DNA of 64,000 bases from Tessaracoccus defluvii (GTDB lineage Bacteria > Actinomycetota > Actinomycetes > Propionibacteriales > Propionibacteriaceae). The stretch spans positions 1,612,001-1,676,000 of the forward strand of contig NZ_CP060789.1 in NCBI RefSeq assembly GCF_014489575.1, given 5' to 3'. A program made the position numbers and the translations under genes. Under the pieces are notes generated by a model, which was not told the DNA's origin, searched no databases, and worked only from the letters and a program-made list of their open reading frames with translations. Shown in pieces: positions 56,510 through 64,000 of this stretch; position 1 is the stretch's first letter, and every line of letters begins with the position of its first letter.

Positions 56510-59500
56510 ATGCATGAAGCGCTGCGCCGATTCTCCGCCCCGGCAGGAGAGTGGTTCACGGATGTCTTCCCTCCCCCACACCCGTGCAGGCCGACGCCTG
56601 GCGCTCCATCGCCGACGGCGACCACTCGCTCGTCGTCGCCCCCACCGGGTCCGGCAAGACACTCGCCGCCTTCCTGTGGGCCATCGACTCCCTGACCACC
56701 CGCGAGCATCCGCAGGCCGGCACCACCGTCGTCTACCTGTCGCCGCTGAAGGCGCTCGGCGTCGACGTCGCCCGCAACCTGCAGGCCCCGCTGACGGGCA
56801 TCGAACTGGCCGCCGCCCGCCTCGGCCAGCCGTTCCAGCGCCCAAGCATCGGGGTCCGCACCGGCGACACCCCCGCGTCCGAACGCGCCCGCCTCATCCG
56901 GCGCCCGCCGGACATCCTCATCACCACGCCGGAGTCGCTCTACCTGATGCTGACCAGTGCGGCCCGCAGCACGCTGACGAGCGTCACCACCGTGATCATC
57001 GACGAGATCCATGCGGTCGCAGGCACCAAACGCGGCACCCACCTGGCGCTCAGCCTGGAGCGGCTCGACGCGTTGGTCGGGCGCGACGTGCAGCGGGTCG
57101 CCCTGTCGGCGACCGTCCGGCCCATCGACAGGGTCGCGTCCTTCCTGGGCGGCGACCGCGCCGTCACCGTCGTCGCACCGCCTGCGCACAAGCTGTGGGA
57201 CGTGACGGTGCGCGTCCCCGTCCCCGACCTGGCCAATCCTGGCCCACCGCCCGGCGCCGAACCGCTCGACCCGTTGCTGAGCGGCGGCGGCACCGACACG
57301 CTGACGGTGGGAGCGCAGTCCGGCAACTCGCTGTGGCCGCACATCGAGCAGGAGATCTACGAGACGGTCAAGGCCGGGCGCTCGACGCTGGTCTTCACCA
57401 ACGGGCGCCGCACCGCCGAGCGGCTGACGGGCCGCCTGAACGAGCTGTGGGCCGCCGAGCACGACCCGTCCACGCTGCCGCCCCCGCCACCCCGCCCGCC
57501 TGCGCAGCTGATGGCCGCCTCGGGCACGGTCCGCGGCGCCCCCGCCACCATCGCCAGGGCCCACCACGGCTCCGTCAGCAAGGAGCAGCGGGCCGACATC
57601 GAATCCGCACTGAAGGCCGGCGACCTGAAGTGCGTCGTCGCCACCAGCTCGCTGGAGCTGGGTATCGACATGGGCGCCGTCGACCGCGTCATCCAGGTCG
57701 CGTCGCCGCCGTCGGTGGCGAGCGCGCTGCAGCGCGTCGGCAGGGCCGGGCACGAGGTCGGCGCCGTCTCCGTCGGCGACATCTACCCCATGTTCCGCGC
57801 GGACCTGGCACCCGCCGTCGTCGCGACCGAACACATGCTCGCCGGCGACATCGAGGAGCTGCGGGTGCCGAGGAACCCGCTCGACGTGCTGGCGCAGCAG
57901 ACGGTGGCCGCCGCCGCGGCCGCGGGCGATGCGGGCCTCGACGTCGACGAGTGGTTCCGCTGCGTCACCCGCTCGCTCCCCTACCGGGCCCTGACCGACG
58001 ACCTGTTCGCCTCGGTCGTCGAGCTGCTCACCGGCGCCTTCCCGTCGGCCGACTTCGGGAGTCTGCGGGCCCGGCTCGTCCACGGCGACGACAACCGGCT
58101 CTACGCCCGGCCGGGGGCGTTGCGCCTCGCCGCCACCTCCGGCGGCACCATCCCCGACCGTGGCCTCTACGGCGTCTTCCTCGCGGGCGACGAGTCGGGC
58201 GCGCGTCGGGTGGGCGAGCTGGATGAGGAGATGGTCTACGAGTCCCGCGTCGGTGACGTGTTCGCGCTCGGCGCCTCCTCATGGCGGATCGAGGAGATCA
58301 CGCGCGACCAGGTGCGGGTCACGCCCGCTCCGGGCAACACGGGCCGGCTGCCGTTCTGGAAGGGCGACGACGACGGCCGCCCGGCCGAGTTCGGCCGCAA
58401 CATCGGCCGCTTCCACCGCGAGGTCGTCAAGGACCGGACCCGTCTCGAGCGCGACTATGTCGACGACGACACCCGCGCCAACCTGCTGACCTACCTGGAC
58501 GAGCAGCGCACAGCCACCGGGGTGCTGCCGGACGAACGCACGATCGTCGTCGAGCGGTTCCGGGACGAGCTTGGCGACTGGCGGGTGGTCCTGCACTCCC
58601 CCATCGGCAAGCGTGTGCTGGCGGCCTGGGCCCTGGTGATCGGCGAGGCGCTGACCCGCACCGGCGGCGTGGACGCCCACCCCGTCGCCGGCGACGACGG
58701 CATCGTCCTGCGGCTGCCCGACTCCGACGTGGCGGAGACTGTCGCGTCGCTCGTGGTGGCGGACCCGGACGAGGTCGCCGACATCGTCGCGACCGCCGTC
58801 GGCGGCACCGCCCTGTTCGCCGGCCGGTTCCGGGAGTGCGCCGCCCGGGCTCTGCTCCTGCCCCGCCCCGATCCGCGACGCCGCGCGCCCCTGTGGCAGC
58901 AGCGCAAGCGGGCCGCCCAGCTGCTCGAGGTGGCTCGGCAGTACCCGCGCTTCCCCATCGTGTTGGAGGCCGTGCGCGAGGTGACGCAGGACGTGTACGA
59001 CGTCCCCGCGCTCGTCGAGCTCATGCGTGGCCTCGCCACCGGCAGCGTCCGGCTCGTCGAGGTCGTCACCGAGCAGCCCAGCCCGTTCGCGGCCTCACTG
59101 CTGTTCCGCTACCCCGGCGCGTTCATCTACGACGGCGACATCCCCCTGGCTGAGCGCCGGGCGGCGCTCCTGTCGATGGATCCGGACCTGCTGGCCGCGG
59201 CGCTTGGCACGCTCGATCTGCGGGAGGTCCTCGACCCGGACGTCGTCGCGGAGGTGGTCGGCGAGCTGCAGCACACGGCCGGGGAGCGGCGCGTCGCCAC
59301 CGTCGAGCAGCTGGCCGACCTGCTCCGACTGCTGGGGCCGGTCCCGCTCGCGGCGCTGCCCGCACACGTCGCCGACGGCGCGGCCGCGGCCGACCTGATC
59401 GCCGAGCTCGGGCCGCGTGGGGCCCTGGTCCGACTGGCAGGCGCCGACCATCTGACGGCGCCGTCCGACCTCGGCCTCCTGCGCGACGCGCTGGGCATCC

Positions 59501-61055
59501 CGGTGCCCGCGGGGCATTCCGCGCCCGCCAGCGCCGGCCGCGATCCGCTGACCCAGCTGCTGTCCCGCTATGCACGGACCCACGGCCCCTTCACCGCAGG
59601 CGAGGCCGCGGCCACCTTCGGGATCGGTCCCGCCACGGCCGCGGCGATCCTGGACAGGGAGGCAGCGGAGCGGCGGCTCACCACCGGCCGGTTCACGCCG
59701 GGCGTGACGGAGACCGAGTACGTCGACGTCGAGGTGCTCCGCAGGCTCCGGTCCCGCTCCCTGGCCCGCGCCCGGGCCGAGGTGCAGCCCGTCTCGCAGA
59801 GCGCGTTCGCCCGCTTCCTGGCCGAGCACCAGGGCCTCGACGAGCGGCCGACGTCGAGCGCGGACGAGGTCCTGCTGGCGCTCCAGCGCCTCGCTGGCGT
59901 CGCGCTCCCTGCCTCGGCCTGGGAGACGCACGTGCTGCCCGCCCGGCTGAGCGGCTACCAACCGGCCCATCTCGACGCCCTGATCGCGGAGGGCGAGGTC
60001 GTCATCCGGTTCCGCGGCAGCGCCGGCCCCAACGACCCGCTCGTCGCGCTCCTGCCCGCCGACGACCTCGATCTGCTGGCTCCGTCCCCGGAGGCCCCAG
60101 CGAGGAGTCCCTGGCCGTGGCCAGCGCGCTCGCGGGCGGAGACGGCACGCTCGCCTCGCTGGGCGAGGCCGCCCCCGGCCTCGAGGCCGTCTGGCTGGCC
60201 GCCGAGGAGGGGGTGCTCTCGCCGGCCACGATGGCCCCGGTCCGGGCCCGCGTCGGCGGCTCCCGCACCGGCGCCCACAAGGCGTCGCGCCCGTCCCCGC
60301 GGCACAGGGCGCGGCTGCCCCGGCTGGGCCGGATGCCGCTGGCCCGGACCGGGCGGGGCGTCGCCGGCCTGGCCCGCTGGTACCGGGTGCCGGCCGATCC
60401 GCTGACCCGCGCCGAGGCCGCGCTGGGCCTCGCATCGGCCTGGCTGGAGCGCTACGGGGTGATCACCCGTGGCGGGGTGACCGCCGACGGCACCCCCGGC
60501 GGGTTCGCCGCCGCCTACCGGCTGCTCAGCGAGCTCGAGTCGGCGGGGAAGATGCTGCGCGGCTACATCGTCGAGGGGCTCGGCGGGGCACAGTTCTCCA
60601 CGCCGGAGGTGATCTCACGCGTCCGCCGTCACGCCGACTCGGTGGACAGGACCGAGTGGCCGTCGGGTGCCGCGACGCCGACCGCGCACGTCCTCGTCGC
60701 CCTCGACCCGGCCAACCCGTACGGCTCGGTCCTGCCCTGGCCCGCACACCCGACGGCGCATCCCTCCCGGGCGGCCGGCGCCCTCGTCGTGCTGGCCGAC
60801 GGCCTCTGCCTGGCGCACCTGACCCGCGGCGGCCGCGTCCTCACGCTCTTCGGCCCTCCCGAGTCGCGGGTCGGGCATGCGGCCCTGGTGGGCGCGGCAC
60901 TGCAGCGCGCCGTCGATGAGGGACGCATGCACCGGCTCCGGATCGAGGAGGTCGACGGCGGCCGCGTCGGCGCCAGCGGGTTGGAGGACGTCCTCCGCGC
61001 GGCAGGCGCCCGGCTGACCCCCAGCGGGGTCACCTTCGAGGGCCGGCGCGCCTGA
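56510..61055 (+). CDS. lhr: Lhr family ATP-dependent helicase with two frameshifts
   Basis: Large superfamily 2 DNA/RNA-DNA translocase in repair, about 1,515 aa after repair, like the mycobacterial protein. Motifs: APTGSGKTLAAF (I), TTPESLYLM, DEIHAVAG (II), LSATVRP (III), ATSSLELGIDMG, RVGRAGHEVG (VI), followed by winged-helix and the long Lhr C-terminal domain. The start (MHEALRRFSAPAGEWFTDVF) and the core are in different frames, joined by adding C at 56573-56577; the C-terminal part (EAPSEESLAVASALAGG..) is joined by adding C at 60095-60098. CAGACT lies 6 nt before ATG 56510. Confidence 0.92.
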
Positions 61056-61143
61056 GGTCGGCGGGCCGCCTGGATAGACTCGGATCGTCCGCCGACACCG
61101 CCGTCGGGGTGCACGGCTGAACAGAGACGCAGAAGGGTCAGGC

Positions 61144-63198
61144 ATGACCGATCTCGGGAACCGACAGATCCACCTGGATTTCCACACGTCGGGCAGCATC
61201 GATCCGATCGCCTCGCGCTTCGATGCTGATGCCTTCGCGACGCGCCTTGCCGATGCGGACGTCACGTCCGTCAACGTGTTCGCCAAGTGCCACCACGGCT
61301 ACTCCTACTACCCCACGGATGTCGGGACCGTGCACCCCGGCCTGTCGCGCGACCTCCTGGGCGAGCAGCTCACGGCCCTCAGGCGTCGCGGCATCAAGGC
61401 GCCCGTCTACGTCAGCGTGCTCTGGGACGACCTCGCGGGCGTCCTGCATCCCGAGTGGATCGCGACGGATCGCCAGGGACGGCTCCTGGCCCAGCCTCCC
61501 TTCTCGGGCGCATCGGTCATGACGGGCGGCATCGGCTGGACGGTGATGGACCTCGCTTCAGGCTTCGCTGGCTACGTGTTGGATCAGGTGGGCGAGATCT
61601 GTGAGCGGTACCGACCCGATGGGATCTGGTTCGACATCGTGTCGGTGGTCCCGAGCTATTCCCCGGCCAGCCTGGCGCGCATGCGGGGCCTCGGCATCGA
61701 CGTGACGGACGAGGCTGCGGTCGAGGCCCACTACCTGGGCATCCGCGACGGCTTCATCGCGGATGCGAGGGCCGTGATCGACGAGTTCGCCCCGGGCGCG
61801 AGCCTCGTGGTCAACCACACGGTCGACGCCTGGTTGTCGGGGACCACCGCCGCCCAGACGCAGCTGGACGTCGAGTCGTTGCCCACCTCCGGCAACGCGT
61901 GGGGCTACACGCACTACCCCGTCTATGCCCGCTACGCCCGCACCTTCGGCAGGCCGATCGTCGGTATGACCGGGCGCTTCCACCGCTCCTGGGCAGACTT
62001 CGGGGGCCTCAAGACCCGCGACCAGCTCCGCTACGAGATCGGCACGATCCTCGCCGCGGGAGGGGGCGTCTGTGTCGGGGACCAGCTGGACCCGGACGGT
62101 GAACTCGACGGCGCCGTCTACCGCACCATCGGTGACGGCTTCGCCCGCGTGAAGGCCCTCGACCCCTGGCTCACGGCCGCCTCACCCCGGGTGGAGGCGG
62201 CCGTGGTCGCCGCCTGGATCCACGACTCCCACGATCCCGGGCGGCGCGTCAAGGCCCTCAGCCCTGGGGTGACCGGCGCGTGCCAGATCCTGGGCGAGCT
62301 CGCCGTGCAGTACGACGTCATCGACGCGGGGCGCCTGCAGCCCGGGGCCTATCGGCTCATCGTCATTCCGGACGACGCCACGCTCTCGGGGCCCGATGCG
62401 CGGGCCATCGACGCGGCGGTGGCCGCCGGCGCCGTGGTGCTGACGGCGGGAGCGGCGGTCTTCGACGCCGCCGGGGACGCGGTCCTCGAGGGTGTCCCTG
62501 CCCGGAGTGGCGGGTGGTCGGCCACCACCCCCGTGTATCTGCGCACCGGCAGTCTCGCGGACGCCCAGGCGAGCGAACTCGACCGCGACTATCCCTATGC
62601 GAGTTACCGCGGTGCGCTGACACTGCGCCCCCTCGCCGGGGCCGACTCCGAGGGATCGGTGCTCGAAGCACGCTTCAACCGCACCTGGGAGCACTTCACC
62701 AGCCACGCACACGCCCCCGTGTCACAGGAGCTGGTGGGCCCACTGGTCTGCCGCGGCGGACGCTTCACCGTCCTGGCCACGCCCGCCTTCTCGGACTACG
62801 CCCTCGACGACTACTGGGTGACGGGAGAGCTGATCCGGCAGACCCTGGTTCCGCTGTTGCCGGAGCGTCTCCTCTCCCACGACGGGCCCCCATGGTTGGA
62901 GGCGTCGCTGCTGTCGCAGGAGGCCACCTCCGAGCATCCCGGTCGTGACGTCATCCACCTGGTCGCCTTTCAGCCGCGACGCATCTCGACGTCGGTGCCA
63001 CGCGTGGACAGGGGCCACCCGCTGGGGAGGACGACGCTCCGCGTCACCGCGAAGGCGCCACCGTCCGCCGTCTACCTGGCCCCCGACCTCGTCCCGGTGC
63101 CGTATGTCGTCGACGGCTCCGTCGTCGAGATCACGCTCGCCGAGGTGGAGCCCAGCACTGTGATCGTCGTCGAGGGCGGCCGGGACGACCGTGCCTGA
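61144..63198 (+). CDS. GHL6-type putative glycoside hydrolase
   Basis: Hydrolase of the hypothetical glycosyl hydrolase 6 type, related to GH151 fucosidase and beta-galactosidase-trimerisation proteins; 684 aa without signal peptide. The barrel shows IHLDFHTSG, VFAKCHHGYSYYPTD, YRPDGIWFDIV and MTGRFHRSWADFGGLK; a trimerisation-like domain (LIVIPDDATLSGPDARAIDAAV) and a beta domain follow. Substrate unknown (alpha-L-fucoside possible). ATG 61144 follows AGAAGGG. It lies between lhr and nei2, overlapping nei2 by 8 nt. Confidence 0.8.
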   Translation: MTDLGNRQIHLDFHTSGSIDPIASRFDADAFATRLADADVTSVNVFAKCHHGYSYYPTDVGTVHPGLSRDLLGEQLTALRRRGIKAPVYVSVLWDDLAGVLHPEWIATDRQGRLLAQPPFSGASVMTGGIGWTVMDLASGFAGYVLDQVGEICERYRPDGIWFDIVSVVPSYSPASLARMRGLGIDVTDEAAVEAHYLGIRDGFIADARAVIDEFAPGASLVVNHTVDAWLSGTTAAQTQLDVESLPTSGNAWGYTHYPVYARYARTFGRPIVGMTGRFHRSWADFGGLKTRDQLRYEIGTILAAGGGVCVGDQLDPDGELDGAVYRTIGDGFARVKALDPWLTAASPRVEAAVVAAWIHDSHDPGRRVKALSPGVTGACQILGELAVQYDVIDAGRLQPGAYRLIVIPDDATLSGPDARAIDAAVAAGAVVLTAGAAVFDAAGDAVLEGVPARSGGWSATTPVYLRTGSLADAQASELDRDYPYASYRGALTLRPLAGADSEGSVLEARFNRTWEHFTSHAHAPVSQELVGPLVCRGGRFTVLATPAFSDYALDDYWVTGELIRQTLVPLLPERLLSHDGPPWLEASLLSQEATSEHPGRDVIHLVAFQPRRISTSVPRVDRGHPLGRTTLRVTAKAPPSAVYLAPDLVPVPYVVDGSVVEITLAEVEPSTVIVVEGGRDDRA

Positions 63199-64000
63199 GG
63201 GTGACTCCGTCGCGCGCCTGTCGCGCCGCCTGCAGCCGCTGGTGGGCCGCACCATCGAGCACAGCGACTTCCGCGTCCCCCACCTCGCCACCGTCGACCT
63301 CACCGGAACCGTGATCACCCGCGTCTGGCCCCACGGCAAGCACCTCTTCTGGGCGTGCGGCGACCTGGTGCTCCACACCCACCTGCGGATGGAGGGCAAC
63401 TGGCGGATCCATCCCGTCGGCACCCGCTGGTCGGCGCCGGCGCACACGGCGCGGGTCGTGCTGAGGGTCAGCGGCGACATCGAACTGGTGGGCCACGACC
63501 TGGGGCTCGTGGAGGTCTGGCCGGCCACCCAGTACGGCGCGCGCACGGGCCACCTCGGCCCCGATCCCCTCGCCGACGACTGGACGACGCCCGGTCGCTG
63601 GCTTCCCGACGGGCGGAGCGAGGCGCTACGCCGCGTGCTCGCCGTCCCCGGCCGCACCATCGGCGAGGCGCTGCTGGACCAGCGCACGATCGCGGGCATC
63701 GGCAACGAGTACCGGGCCGAGGTCTGTTTCCTGAGCGGCGTCCACCCGGGCGTCGCCGTCGCCGATGTCGACGCGGCTGCGATCGTCGACCGCTCGGCCC
63801 ACCTCCTGCGGGCCAACCTCGACAGCCCCGTCCGGACCTTCACCGGCGATCATCGGCGCGGGCACACCACCTTCGTGTTCGGCCGCAGAGGGCAGCCATG
63901 CCGGCGCTGCGGAGCGTCCATCGAGGCCGACACGCTCGGCGGCGGCACGAGCATCGCCGACCCCCGGCAGGGACAGGAACGCCTGATCTGGTGGTGTCCA
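63191..64000 (+). CDS. nei2: Nei2-type DNA glycosylase, 3' end cut by window
   Basis: Fpg/Nei-family base-excision glycosylase. GTG 63191 gives MPEGDSVARLSRRL with Pro2 and Glu3. GKHLFWACGD, LVLHTHLRMEG, the H2TH segment (LLDQRTIAGIGNEYRAEVCF) and the start of the zinc finger (CRRCG) are visible. 270 codons are present; the frame is open at base 64000. It is a second family member besides nei1, and adjacency to lhr is the usual actinobacterial arrangement except for the gene in between. Confidence 0.92.
   Translation, partial: MPEGDSVARLSRRLQPLVGRTIEHSDFRVPHLATVDLTGTVITRVWPHGKHLFWACGDLVLHTHLRMEGNWRIHPVGTRWSAPAHTARVVLRVSGDIELVGHDLGLVEVWPATQYGARTGHLGPDPLADDWTTPGRWLPDGRSEALRRVLAVPGRTIGEALLDQRTIAGIGNEYRAEVCFLSGVHPGVAVADVDAAAIVDRSAHLLRANLDSPVRTFTGDHRRGHTTFVFGRRGQPCRRCGASIEADTLGGGTSIADPRQGQERLIWWCP

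Overview
The window is about 64 kb of GC-rich DNA from an actinobacterium. Actinobacterial marks are paired ClpP1/ClpP2, an Lhr helicase close to Nei2, a pyrR-pyrB-pyrC operon, a DUF222/HNH protein, and many promoters that place a TANNNT box 5-7 nt before the start codon. Gene content suggests Propionibacteriaceae or a near relative (inference only; no 16S or marker comparison was possible).

Layout: 1-11.9 kb is housekeeping: the 3' part of valS, a tricorn-type protease, clpX, clpP2, clpP1, an AI-2E family transporter, trigger factor (tig) and a patatin-like lipase. 11.9-14.7 kb holds a secreted nuclease with a repeat-rich tail, a membrane/helix-hairpin-helix protein and a small conserved protein. 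14.76-22.84 kb is a mobile island: two near-identical IS1380-family elements bracket a broken secreted protein, a truncated lipoprotein, an ISL3-family element interrupted by an IS3-family element, and an older IS1380 fragment. 22.8-24.6 kb has an AbiEi-like antitoxin remnant, tRNA-Pro(TGG), tRNA-Gly(TCC), an MmcQ/YjbR-like protein and a hypothetical protein. 24.7-37.2 kb is a carbohydrate locus, most likely for rhamnosides: FGGY kinase, TetR regulator, GH106-like enzyme, LacI regulator, an ABC importer (binding protein plus two permeases) and a GH78 alpha-L-rhamnosidase. 37.9-46.5 kb, on the minus strand, is a disaccharide phosphorolysis operon (beta-phosphoglucomutase, GH65 phosphorylase, unknown 431-aa protein) downstream of nei1, a DUF1707 protein, rpiB and ligA. 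46.6-56.4 kb holds pepN, a small RHH/Doc toxin-antitoxin pair, a UV-damage glycosylase, pyrR-pyrB-pyrC, a DUF222/HNH protein and gnd. 56.5-64 kb holds lhr, a GHL6-type glycoside hydrolase and nei2, cut by the window end.

Many otherwise normal genes carry one frameshift each (lhr has two), and in ten clear cases the reading frame is restored by adding one base to a run of G or C. The uniform direction and the essential nature of several genes (clpX above all) point to sequencing or assembly error rather than gene decay, so these are annotated as genes with a frameshift.

How the genes work together: the two carbohydrate regions combine extracellular or cytoplasmic glycosidases, import and local repressors with clear palindromic operators. 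The GH65/phosphoglucomutase pair would turn a glucosyl disaccharide into glucose 6-phosphate, and rpiB and gnd are pentose-phosphate steps nearby. Repair genes (ligA, nei1, lhr, nei2, UV-damage glycosylase) are spread through the right half. No CRISPR array, rRNA or convincing previously undescribed defence system was seen; the best novelty candidates are the unknown GH65-linked protein and the glycosidase inserted between lhr and nei2.
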